From Parasponia andersonii (taxonomy: Eukaryota > Streptophyta > Magnoliopsida > Rosales > Cannabaceae): a stretch of DNA of 64,000 bases. Location of the stretch: the NCBI GenBank assembly GCA_002914805.1, contig JXTB01000035.1, positions 1,098,202-1,162,201 of the forward strand. Reading direction: 5' to 3'. Positions 26,354-37,720 of this stretch are shown here, one piece after another. Below the pieces are notes generated by a model. That model did not search any database. It was given only the letters and a program-made list of their open reading frames with translations, and was not told the origin of the DNA. The translations under genes were made by a program, and so were the position numbers. Position 1 is the stretch's first letter. Each line of letters starts with the position of its first letter.

Positions 26354-26648
26354 ATGATGGATGTGAAACCGAAGAAGAGAATTATTACAGAGAATAGGGA
26401 CACAAGGGAGGACTTGATCCTTGAAACTTTAATTTTAAAGGGAGATGATGTGGGTCCTCTTGTTTGGTATGCTATTTTTGAAATAGGAAGACTAGAGTCA
26501 TTCCTTCACCGGCTGAAGAATGTGGTAAAAAAGGAGGAGGTTGAGATTGAGTATCTATGAGAAGTTTATTATAATGGTCGATGAGCTTCAGGGCATTTTG
26601 GTTGATGCTGTAGAATTCCGTAATATTGTTGCAGGTTCTCTCAAATAG
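26354..26648 (+). pseudogene. 5'-end relic of an exocyst SEC15A-like gene
   Basis: The frame starting MMDVKPKK at 26354 matches the beginning of plant SEC15A-type exocyst subunits (MMDxKPKRR, then GDDVGPLVR, FEIGRxExxxxxLKNVVKKKE and VEIE). A TGA at 26558 ends it. In the next frame the text continues as KFIIMVDELQGILVDA, which corresponds to the family's EEFILAVDELRGVLVDA, up to a TAG at 26646. About five residues are missing at the frame change. Homology then ends, so only about 90 of roughly 790 residues remain. Substitutions at conserved sites (for example VGPLVW for VGPLVR) also fit relaxed constraint. The parent functions in tethering secretory vesicles at the plasma membrane. This copy cannot make an exocyst subunit. 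Confidence 0.8.
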
Positions 26649-28100
26649 CCTGATTCTTACTCACTTTAAAATAATCAAAATATCTCAAATAAGATGCATA
26701 TACATCTAAGAAGTATTGACACAATTTCTTATACTGTAATTTGGTCAATAGTTCTTTAGAAAAAGATTTTAAAAAATGAATGATCTTTGTTGGAACATGA
26801 TTTTTGTGACTAATGTGGCAGATTATCCATTATTTGTTACTGTCTATCCTAAATAGCATTACTTTTAGTCGCACTTAGTAATTTAGTCAATAGTTTTTTA
26901 GAAACAATCACGAAAATGAACGATGTTTGTTAGAATATGTGAAATTGTACAAGTCTAAACAAATCAAGATGATCGTGCAACCGAGATTCTGTTATTAATT
27001 ATCAGTCACAAAATTGTAATTATCGGTAACAAAATTATGTGTAATGAAATAATTTAAAACATTTCCATAAAAGATGTTGTAAAAATTACGATCATCAGTC
27101 ACAAAATTATAATACCGACCATGATTTTATAAACTCATAATAATTATAACGATATTTTTAAAAAAAATAAATAAATTGTGATCATTAATCATAAAATTGT
27201 TATTACCAATAACAAAGTATAAAATGACAAAAGGGTAATTTTGAAATAAGTGTTTTTTCTCTAACCAAAAGCAATCGAAAAAGTCACTATTTTGAACTGT
27301 AAATATTGTTTTGAAAAAATAAACTTAAAAAGTTAATTTGGCTTAAATTTAAACTATATAAGTTAATTTTTCTGTGACAAACTGTGGTTAAATAGTGTCA
27401 AATATCATGGACTCATCCGAAAGATCCAGATTCACAAGCAATTTCGTTGAGAAAAGGACGAGACTAGGACTAATTTAGGCCAAAATCACTTTGTTGTGAT
27501 TTTTTTTTTTTAAAAAAGATACTTTTAAGAGTGTCAAAAATTCTTTTATTTGTAGTAAAAGGTTTTTTTACCATTACTCATGACATTTGTATGGTAAAAA
27601 CTTTTGACTATAAGTCAAAAAAAATTTGACACTCCTAAAATTTCATTTTAAAAAGAGGCTTACCGCAAGATAACCAAATTTTGGGCTTATTTTAAGTGAA
27701 CATCAATTTTTTAAATACTATAGCAAAATAACTGATATATTTCTCGATATTTCAAGTATAAAATATGATGTACTTAATATAAAAAGTCTTATACTTAATA
27801 CATATAAATAAAACCGATATATAAGTAGATATACCATGTGTAAACATATATATAATAGAATATTTAGTTATAAAAAGATAAAAGCAAACATTTATTAAAA
27901 CGAAGTGTTAAAAAACAATACCCGCCATAAATTCGGCGAATATCTTCTTCACTATAAAAAAGTTATTCATGCCTAAATTACTCCCAGCAGCGATGTTCTT
28001 TGAGAAATCAATATCAATAATACTTTGTATATTTATATTTTTACTTATATCAATGTCTTTTTTTTTTTCTACAATCGTAGTAGCAGTCTTTGTTATGAAT
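26649..28100. other. AT-rich intergenic DNA with a second foldback
   Basis: At 27535-27645 a short foldback is visible: ttttaagagtgtcaaa on the left is mirrored by tttgacactcctaaaa on the right, with further pairing of the adjacent tagtaaaaggttttttacca / tggtaaaaacttttgacta arms. The phrases at 26990-27200 (atcagtcacaaaattgta) form a degenerate short tandem repeat. No gene. Confidence 0.45.
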
Positions 28101-29280
28101 TTCTACATCTGCTCATTCTTATCGTACTAATTTACTATCTTTCTTATCAATTGATTATCTCTTTAGAATTAGTAACAAGTTGACTATGTTTTAAATTAGT
28201 ACTCAGCTGATTATCTTCCTTATCAATTGACTATTTTCATTATTAGTTAATTATCTTCCTTAGACTTAGGTGTCATTTAGTTGGTCGTAATGGAATGGAA
28301 TATAATAGTTTTTCATTGTTTGGTTTTATTTTTTACTTATAAATTGTTTTTACAATGTAATGACTCTTCCATCAAATAAAGGAGTTAGAATTACATTTGA
28401 AAATGGATGTAAAGGTCATTTCTTTCCTAAGTTAGTCACTTTTTCCCTTTTTACTCCCCATTTAACACATTTTTCCATCTCATTATCGTCTTCTTCCTCA
28501 TATTTATGACTAAACCAACTGTAAAACTTGCATCCATATCTATAACTAAATCACCTGTAAATCATCATCTTCTTCATATCATCCAATTAGTATATTTTTG
28601 TTTTGTAATATATATTTTATATGTTATATTTATATGGTAAATAATAATGAGCAATTATTAAAATATTAATTTTTTTACCACAAGAAATTTAATCTATGTT
28701 TATATTTGATAATTTATTCTATTTAATTATTACCATAAGTATAACTATTTTCTTTTTTCTAATAGTGATAGCATTTATTTTAAAAAAATTAATTCAAAAT
28801 CAGGGGTACATTAGTCAAAATATAGTTAATTCTATTACATTATATGGTTGATTCTAAAGTTTCAACTAAATAAAATAATTACCTTTCTTTCTTTTCCCAT
28901 TACGATCACCATTACATTCAATTTCATTCCACCCAATGAAATGACACCTTAGTTTTTAATTGATTATCTTTGTTAGACTTAGTAATCATGTGACTATCTT
29001 CTTACAAGCTAATTATCTTCCTTAAATTTAGTAACTTGATGATTATCTTTATTAAATTAAAACTGAATTTTTCTGCTTAGACTTAGTAACTAATTGATTA
29101 TTATTATCAAATTGGAACTAGAACAATTATGACTAGAATTGGTTGATTATCTTGCTCAGATTACGGAATGGAGCTAGGTTTTTTCTTTCTTATTTTTTTA
29201 TATTCTTAGGCTTAATAACTGGTTGATTATTTTTATGAACTAGTTCTTTCTTTTTTTCTTAACTAGTTAATTATCTTTTG
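28100..29280. repeat. Degenerate tandem array of TTGATTATCTTCCTTAGACT-type units, split by a MITE
   Basis: Left (28120-28268) and right (28949-29280) parts share irregular repeats of about 30-45 bp built from tgattatctt, ccttagactt and agtaac phrases. The Tourist-like element 28269-28948 interrupts the array, so the array is older than that insertion. There is no coding potential. Confidence 0.5.
28269..28948. mobile_element. Tourist/PIF-Harbinger-like element with TTA target duplication
   Basis: The 680-bp element is flanked by TTA on both sides (28266-28268 and 28949-28951). Ends: left GGTGTCATTTAGTTGG, right (reverse complement) GGTGTCATTTCATTGG. A TTA/TAA duplication with GG-starting ends and a GTTTGGTTG-like motif is characteristic of Tourist MITEs of the PIF/Harbinger group. 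No transposase frame. It sits inside a degenerate tandem array whose phrases continue on both sides. Confidence 0.6.
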
Positions 29281-29289
29281 GCCAAACGC

Positions 29290-32200
29290 CGGACAACGTG
29301 TTTAATCTTTGTTCCAAGGTATAAGAATGGTTGTGTTTTTTGTTCTCAGCTTTCTCCACTCCTCTCATATCTTTCCCTCTTTTTTGGTTCCTATGGCATA
29401 GTTGTAATTTTTACAAAACAGTAGGGGTATTTTGGAGGATAGAAAACTGGTAGATTGGTAAATTTGTTAATTGGCTGCTATATATGAAAAACTACACTTT
29501 GGAAATGCTATAATTATAGGAAGTCTGTGTCCTTTCTCTAATTCAGATTTCAGATTGGGAGTTGGGGAAGCTGAAGTCTGTGGGCTTCTGTGTAAGCCAC
29601 TGCACGGTGAAGGAAACCTACCCAGCCCAACAAAAATTTGAAATTTTTATCCTGAAGGCACAACTAAAAGACACTTATTTATTTATTTTACTGACGTATT
29701 ATGGGAGAAAAATGAAAAAGAGATGTGGAGAGGAATTAATGGATGAATTTTTGATACACATAGTGGTTTTATTTGGTGGGAAAAATTTTAGGAGCAAAAA
29801 GATAGACAATGAATTTCAAAATTCTCATTTTACGCCATTTTTCAATCTCATCAAATGGGTTGACTTTAGGAGAAATTCTCACTCAACTTTCAGTCTCCCT
29901 CCATTTATTCCTCTTATCAAGCAAGTGAGATGATTTTATCCCTCTCTCATTCTTCACATATCAAACACATCACTTTATACACGTACGAGAAAAAAAAAAC
30001 TATTTTATTTTAAAATGATTATTTTATTTTTTAATTAATATTATAAAATTAGTGTATAAAATTATTTTAGTAAATTCACTTTCGCATATTAATAAATAAC
30101 TTTTTCTTTTTTTTTTCTCTCTCTATTTTTAGAGAAAAAATATTTGTGTGATCCCTATTGAATTTTTATTTTTCTTCATTTTCTCTTCAATCAAGCATTC
30201 CAATTTTAGTTTCACTCTACTTTTCCCCCAAAGGCCTATATTCCTTCCTCTTTCTTTTCCTTCTTATTAAATATATTAGGCTATTACGTTTAGTTTTAAA
30301 GAAAAAAAATTAGGACAAATGAGAGGTACATTGCCTAAGATAAGACACTTTTTTTTTTTCATTTTATATATATTTTTTTCTCCCTCCTATTTTCTTTCTT
30401 CCTTACCAAATATAATGTAAATCTTAGCTTAATTAATAACATCTACTATTACAAAAAAAAAAAAACCCCATAAATCAAACTCTCAACCTAATACTCAATA
30501 AACACCTCGTGTACCGAGCTGGTCCGAATTTACTTTTGGCAGGGCAATAATAAATAAACCAATCGGACCCCAAACTATCACACCATCACACCAAGAAGCA
30601 CAAGTAAGTTTCTATTCATAATAATTCAAAGTCCACTACCGAGAGTAAAGCCTTTGGACGGTAACGAATGAGAGCAAGAGCAACAACAAAAGAAGTGTTG
30701 CTTTTGGACGGTGAGATTAATTTCCACTTCCCACTCCCGATTATCATACATCAATATCACATATCACGAATCACATGGGCTTTAATATTCGGCTATGTTA
30801 TTTGGTCTTTGTTTTCTATACTAAATTTTTTAATGAAAATCACGTTGGTGCATACTCTTTCCATTTGAATGCAAATAAGTTTATTAATCCAATACACAAT
30901 AACTTCAATTATTTTATACTAAGAAGAATAAAATCAGTGGTTGGTGTGATTTCTATTTTCTTCTCTCTCTTTTCCTATGCGGACATATTATAATCCAATT
31001 AAGTCTTGATTGCTTTCCGTCCAGTCGCACTCACCGTCCAGTAAACAACCATGTTTGTTTAAATGTATTGTATCCTAAATCATAATGCGCCGACTACGGA
31101 GATATATATCCTTGTAATTTAGATCTTAAAATAAGTATTTTAGTAAATTTATTTCTAGTTTCTTAAGTGGATTATTCTAGTTGAACTACTACATTTTGTT
31201 CCCTTAAAAATATGTTTCGTAGAGAGAATTTTTGGATAAATGGAGATGAGTGAAGAGAGAATCATAATCCTGTGTTTGGTAGGAAGACGAAGAAGAGAAT
31301 AAAAAAAATGAAGAAAGAACGTCTCTCTAAGCCCACAAAATTTAATCCTCCCAAATTAGAAAGATTAGAGAAATTTGTTTGAGTAATATGAATATAATCA
31401 TTGTCAATTGCAAGTATTGTTGTATGATTTTTTTACAGCCATATTATCAATTACAATTTTTTTTGGCATATGATGACATAATTAAATGACAATGGATAAA
31501 TTATTCATTTTTTAAAAGAAAAAATTATTTACAAAATTAGGATTTTTATTTAATAAAACTTTTAAAATTTCAAAACTACTACTATTAAAATCTATATCAA
31601 AATCTTTTTTGACCTAGTCTAAATAATTAAGATAGACAATCGAACTTTGTAGTTGAGTATAGTGAAATACGGTCAATTCTGAGCTCGATTTTTAAGGTCT
31701 ATTAGGAAAGAAAATATCTACATAATTTTAGATATATGAAACTTTAATTTTGATAATATTTATAATGACTTTAATTTTTTATTGGATAGGGCGTAAATAT
31801 CCATTTATTCAGAACTTGGAATCTTATGTACATTCACACGTGTTCGTTGAAGGAAAAATATTAATGCATGTACAACTTTTTGGCTCATGACAAAGTACAA
31901 TGGATAGTCATATTTAAATGAAGTAAAACGTTTTTATTTTAGCCAAAGAGAAACTAAGAAAAAGTTCAACGTTTCCAGCCATTTTTTTTTTTTAAAAAAA
32001 AAAAGCAAAGAAAAAAAATAATACAAAGAAAAATGAGTAAATTCCCCCCTCCCACCCCCCAACTCGTAGGCAACAATGATCTATGTTGTATCATTGTACG
32101 CATTAAGGTCAGCTGTGATGAATGGGACTTTGCCCCTTTGAGGGTTGACTATCGCTAACATGGCAAAGACCCATTGGCTTTGCGGATATTCAAGAAAGGT

Positions 32201-32370
32201 GGTACTAGCCACGCTTCTTGGGAAGAACCGCTAAAAACTCACCAACTGTTCCAAATATGTGATTTGTGGGATAAATCGAACCTCTAACCGAAACCTCATC
32301 CAATTAAAACTGGCTGTTTTTTCCTAAGCTCAAACCGCATATTTTTTGCCAATTCCCAGAATCTACCTCA
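29290..32370. other. Intergenic DNA upstream of MGD1, no gene recognised
   Basis: Several open frames (29562-29933, 30668-30993) lack domains and have poor composition. A short tttggacggt motif recurs near 30653 and 30704, and as its complement near 31020-31040. A fragment at 31205-31320 with gtgtttggtaggaaga resembles Tourist-type ends. The last few hundred bases should include the MGD1 promoter; no convincing TATA box was found. Confidence 0.45.
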
Positions 32371-32374
32371 ACTG

Positions 32375-32670
32375 TTGTGTCATTCACTCTCTCTCCTCTC
32401 AAAGAGTCACATACCAAAATCCTCTCGATGTGGCTCCAAACTCCTCTCTAAGATTTCCTCTTTAAACCCCTTCTCCTCATTCTCAGCCATAATTTCCAAA
32501 ACCCCACAGACCCTTTTCTCCTCTGGTCTCTCTTTGTCGGACTCTGTTATCTTCTGTACTCGTATTTTTGTTTTCATGCTTTTAAAAAGAAACCCATTTG
32601 TTCCTATTCCACAAAGATCGCCATGGAACCATAGGTTAAGTTTTTATTATCCCCTCTAGTACGTTTAGAT
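32375..32670 (+). promoter_or_regulatory. Probable 5' leader of MGD1
   Basis: CT-rich, moderately GC-balanced sequence immediately upstream of the MGD1 ATG, compositionally unlike the AT-rich DNA further left. It contains an open frame (32375-32659) that ends just before the ATG and has no domain; this is likely leader sequence. Whether part of it is an upstream intron cannot be told. Confidence 0.4.
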
Positions 32671-35600
32671 ATGAGTAACCCTTCAACCGTTATCCAAGAA
32701 CCAAGTCCTGTCTATGACTTGGTATCCCAATTGGGTCGCTTTGCCTTTAGTTCGAGGTTTCGAAACTTTGGCTCAGATGGGTACTCTTCCATTTTGTCTA
32801 ATTTCATGTACTTTGATGCGTTTGGGGAGTCAGTTCCCGGGAAAAAGCCAAAGTTTGGTGCTTCTTTGAGTTTGAATAGTGGAAGCGGTTCGAGTATTAG
32901 GAAGATTGCTACTCAGTTTAACAGAGCTATTCGGTTCCACTGTGAGAGAATCCCAATCGGGTTCGCTTCGGTTCGGGTTGGTTCTGGAGATTATAGTAAT
33001 AATAATAATAATAATGGTCCAGGGAGTAAAAATGGTGGTGGGAGCAATAATAATGGCCTAAGAGAAGAGGGGTGCGGTGATTTGGAGGATGATGGCTTGG
33101 CCTTGAATGGGGTCGAAGCTGAAAACCCAAAAAAAGTTCTTATTTTGATGAGTGATACCGGTGGCGGTCACCGGGCTTCCGCGGAAGCTATAAAGGCAGC
33201 TTTCTATGAAGAATTTGGGGATGAATACCAGGTTAGTCATAACCAGTGGGTTTTACTTATTGTGATTTCAACACCTATATTATATTTCATTGCCTAGACA
33301 ACCTTGGAAAATAATGGGAATTCGAAAATTTAGATTATTGAGGCTTTTAGTTAGAGGTGACAAAGTCAATTGAGAATATGTGTTGATTTGTGTAATGCAG
33401 CTAGTTTGGCTTTATTAGGGTTTCATCTCATCTCTAGGGAACTATAACAATGTTGAGAATTAGTTTTACGATTCAGTTGTTTCTCAATTGGTGCAATACA
33501 GAAAAATAAGTCATTGAGTGGGCAGACCACACATTTTTAATATGCTCTTTGTGGTGACAATTAATAGTACGTGTTACAGGTGTTTGTTACCGATTTGTGG
33601 TCCGATCACACTCCTTGGCCGTTTAATCAACTTCCCAGGAGCTATAACTTCTTGGTGAAGCACGGGCCATTGTGGAAGATGACATATTATGCATCTGCAC
33701 CGCGAGTTGTTCATCAGTCTAATTTTGCTGCAACTTCAACATTTATAGCTCGGTAATACTTGCTTCCCTTGCACTAATTGTTGGACTCATTTATCTACCA
33801 AGTCTTCCTAACCTTTTCTAGTTTCTTTTGTTTACTCCCTAGACTATATTTTGTTCTTACGCATTATGTATGGTGCCACTAGTTGCTCATCATCTTGCTC
33901 GATTGTTGTTGACCTTTGGAAAGAAAAATAAAGATTAAATTGCTCCTTTGTCGCGTGTCTACATTTGTAGTACTCAGTATTAGTGGGAGTATGAGTAGGA
34001 GATAGAATATGAAGGGCAAGAGGTCATGGAAGCTTGTGTTGCCTCTGAAAGTTAGGATATGAGAAGCTTTTATGTTTATCTCTGCCCCATAATGCCTTTT
34101 AATATTTAGGATATGAGAAGCTTTTATGTTTGACTCTGTCCCATAATGTGTCTACCCCTTCTAGGATGCTTGAACTTTTGATCAGTCAAAGGTCTTAGAT
34201 AACTTTATGAGAAACAAAAGCAGACAGCGATAGAAGGAAATTTCATTATAGTTCCGTAGGAAAACAAGGATATAATTAAATGCTAACTGCACTTTGGTTT
34301 CTAATATTATGTGTTTCTTTACCAAGTTATAGTTTAAAGTGTTGCTTGTTTTTTGGCCCGAGTTGAAGTATTGCTGAAGACGGCTGTTTTTTCATTATAA
34401 GAATTGTTGAAGATAGCTGTTATAATACAATAACTTCATCTAGTTCTGTAATGTTTTAGGGAGGTTGCTAAAGGACTGATGAAGTACCAGCCGGATATTA
34501 TTATCAGTGTACATCCTCTGATGCAACACGTACCACTTCGTATATTGAGGTCAAAGGGTCTATTGGATAAGATCGTTTTTACCACGGTGGTCACAGATCT
34601 AAGCACTTGCCATCCTACATGGTTGGTTTTGCTCAGTGTTTTCAAATATTTCTCCAATCTCAAAATAGTTTTTGACGTTTTGTATCTGGTTTTCAGGTTT
34701 CATAAGCTCGTAACAAGATGCTATTGCCCAACAACTGAGGTATCAAAGAGGGCACTGAAAGCTGGACTCCTGCCTTCCCAAATCAAGGTTTATGGCCTCC
34801 CTGTGCGACCCTCATTTGTCAAGCCTGTTAGGCCAAAGGTTGGTTACCATTCTAACTGACTCACTATTTGACTTTGATCTCTCCTTAATTATTATCTTAC
34901 TTTCATTCCATTACCGATGTAGAAGATGAACATTTTGCAGATGTGTGCGTGCTTGAATGTTGATGTGGAATGTAAAACATTGACATCACTATGTGACCAC
35001 TACAGTTTCCTTTTCCATATTTACTGGTTTGCCTTGCATATCCTGATGGTTCCTTTCCTTGTAAATAAGATTAGTGGGACTCTTAAGTATGTCTTACCCC
35101 TGTAGCTGAAACATTTGGATTTATATACTCGATCCCGTGGAAATCTTGGATTAGCTCCAAGAGATGATTGTGGTATACATATCTATATCTATAACTATAT
35201 AAGAAGCATGGATGGACATTGGGAACCATGCCGTTTCTTTGCCCGTCCAGCTTGCTTAATACTTTTTTTAAAAAAAATATTTTCTTTTTTGTTTTTCTAT
35301 TTTTTTAGCCACTCATGCATGTAATGGCGTTGACACATGTCAACTTCCTCAAATTTTTACAATCATTTGAGATAACCTCACATTACTTATTTTTTAGGAA
35401 AAAATAGCAGAACATTTTTTTTTTTGGGAAATAATAAGTAGAAAGAATTGCATTTTAGATATTACTATTAGTAATAGTAGGAAACGAGATACCAATGTAA
35501 AATAATATTTGGGCATACAATTTCCGGGAAAAAAAAAATTTAGGAATAAAAAATTATTATATAGAAATTGGTAAATTAACTTTTTTTTTTTTTTCTGTCA

Positions 35601-37720
35601 GAAAAATTGTTTATTTAATTGTCTTATTAAGTCTAGATTCTTCTCTTCAAATAGAATCGATTTTCTTTATAAAACCTTTCACTTTTATGTATTTTGGCTT
35701 CTAACCTTTTCACTTTTATGTATTTTGGCTTCTAACCTTCTCACTTTTATGTATTTGGGCTTCTGTTTCATGTTTACTATTTCGATTAATTATTTTGTCT
35801 GTTAAAAGTATGCCAACTATTTTGTTTTATGATACTTCATTTAAATCTCCACTCTTTAAATTAGTTGCTTTAGATGGTTATTTTGGTATCATCAATTGTT
35901 AGGGAACTTTGCTCTTGTTTAATGGGGAAAAAATTGTTGAATACATTGTGATTATCCAATTTACTTTGTATTTTGAAAAAGAAAATTATAATATGTTATT
36001 TTTGCATAGGATAACACAAGATCAATTTAATACTTTTTGTAATTCATTATTCTAGACAATGGGGATATGTGCCTGTGGCACGTTCACAAAGTATATATAT
36101 ATATATGGTTGCCAATCCAGTAGGTTTTTTTTTTTTTTTGCTACTCATGTAGGTATTTTTTTTAGTCGTTGGATCATCATCTAATAATGATCCAACGACT
36201 ATAATGACGTACATCATTAATGCTATTTCTCTCTCTCTTATTTTTTACTATTAAAAAATATGTAAGATAAATTTTAATTGGCCAAAACAATACTTATGTA
36301 TAGGTAAAAAAAAAAAAAACATATTGGATTGGTGCCTATATAACTATTTGATTCATTAGATTGCGTGTAATTAGTTTTGCTTACTTGTTAACAGTAATAA
36401 AAGGGGAATTGTATTCTTTTTTCTTTAATAATAATCGGTGATCTTGGGTATGTTAAATCATCTTGCTGGATGTCACTATTTTTGATAATATTACTACCTA
36501 CTCGTGTTCTTACCTTTCTATTACCTGAAGGTTGAGCTAAGGAGAGAATTGGGTATGGATGAAGATCTTCCTGCTGTGTTGCTGATGGGAGGGGGTGAAG
36601 GGATGGGCCCTATTGAGGCTACTGCTCGAGCACTTGGAAAGACATTGTACGATGAGGTCCTTGGGGAGCCAATTGGTCAGGTTCTTGTGATATGTGGTCG
36701 CAACAAAAAGCTCGCAAACAAATTGCTTTCAATTGATTGGAAAATTCCTGTCCAGGTATTGTTGTATCTCCACTCAATTACAGCCTTTTAACCCCAACCC
36801 CCCCCTTTGCCTTTTCAGATTCATATATTCCTGTTTGAATCTGAAGTTTTTATTTGCTGGCATAGACTCCTCATTTGTTGCTATCATGGACTGCCTCCTT
36901 TTTGGCTAAGGAGAGATCATGTTGACTTTTGCTCTTTATTGTGACACAATTGATGAGAAACACACGCTGACTATCCATTTTTTGCATCATTAATATTTTG
37001 TTACCCATGTGGGTCAAATAAAAAATCTTATAAATGTTGATGGGCTACTGTGCTTAGAATTGGATAGTATTCCGTGTTTTCAAGTGCTTGGTGTACTTTA
37101 CTGACCTGCATTTTACATGCTTTTAATAAAAAAAAAAAAAAACACAGAAAAATAGAAGTTGCTGAAATTGATCAATTTTATAGGTGAAGGGATTTGTTAC
37201 GAAGATGGAGGAATGCATGGGAGCTTGTGATTGCATTATTACCAAGGTAAGTTAACGCTTAGAAATATTGACAGTCATCATATGTTTAATTATTTGCTAA
37301 TCTAGTTACAATTACCTGGATGTAGGCGGGCCCAGGAACTATAGCAGAAGCCATGATACGGGGAGTGCCTATCATTTTGAATGATTACATTGCTGGGCAG
37401 GTAAATTAAGTCGATTACCATTTTACTCTTGTTCTTCTTCTCAAGGCTTTAGCGATTTTATGAGAATCTTCATCTTGTTACAGGAAGTTGGAAATGTGCC
37501 TTATGTGGTTGAAAATGGATGTGGGAAGTTCTCTAAATCTCCGAAAGAAATAGCAAATATAGTCGCTCGGTGGTTTGGTCCAAAAGCCGATGAGCTTAAG
37601 GAAATGTCCCAAAATGCACTAAAGCTGGCAAAGCCTGATGCTGTATTTAAGATTGTTCATGATCTTCACGAGCTTGTTAGACAAAGAAGCTTTGTAACCC
37701 ATTATTCATGTACAACTTAA
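32671..37720 (+). CDS. MGD1: Monogalactosyldiacylglycerol synthase, MGD1 type (chloroplast)
   Basis: Transfers galactose from UDP-galactose to diacylglycerol, making MGDG, the main thylakoid lipid, at the inner chloroplast envelope. Eight exons: 32671-33231, 33580-33752, 34460-34621, 34697-34838, 36531-36755, 37184-37246, 37326-37400 and 37484-37720; total 1638 nt, 545 aa, all GT-AG. Residues 1 to about 150 form a variable Ser-rich transit peptide with an Asn run coded by an AAT repeat. The N-terminal MGDG-synthase domain has the glycine loop [13 protein letters not shown] (161-173). The C-terminal GT28 domain has GGGEGMGP (366-373), [10 protein letters not shown] (442-451) and [13 protein letters not shown] (467-479), which frame the UDP-sugar site. 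The family is usually about 525-535 aa; the surplus comes from the Asn-rich insert. The long transit peptide indicates type A (MGD1), not the phosphate-starvation MGD2/3 type. Confidence 0.95.
35182..36092 (+). mobile_element. Helitron-like insertion in MGD1 intron 4
   Basis: The left end TCTATATCTATAACTATATA followed by agaagcatggatgg has the form of plant Helitron 5' ends (TC start, short TATA-rich text, no inverted repeat). About 900 bp on, a small GC hairpin GTGCC-tgt-GGCAC (36069-36081) lies about 11 nt before the proposed 3' end, as in Helitrons, but the usual CTRR terminus is degenerate (aagt). It has no coding capacity. Inside lies a three-copy tandem repeat. The call rests on end structure only. 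Confidence 0.35.
35675..35765. repeat. Three-copy tandem repeat of about 31 bp in MGD1 intron 4
   Basis: Three near-identical units of the phrase cacttttatgtattttggct plus tctaacctt occur head to tail. They are within the proposed Helitron-like stretch. Confidence 0.8.
36108..36336. mobile_element. Small MITE, copy 2, inside MGD1 intron 4
   Basis: The 229-bp element matches the one at 17533-17773. Inverted ends: left GTTGCCAATCCAGTAGGT, right (reverse complement) GGCACCAATCCAATATGT. At 36164-36200 it contains a perfect 14-bp stem, AGTCGTTGGATCAT paired with ATGATCCAACGACT across a 9-nt loop. It is flanked by TA repeats on the left and tatata on the right. The intron acceptor at 36530 is about 195 bp downstream and intact. 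Confidence 0.65.
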
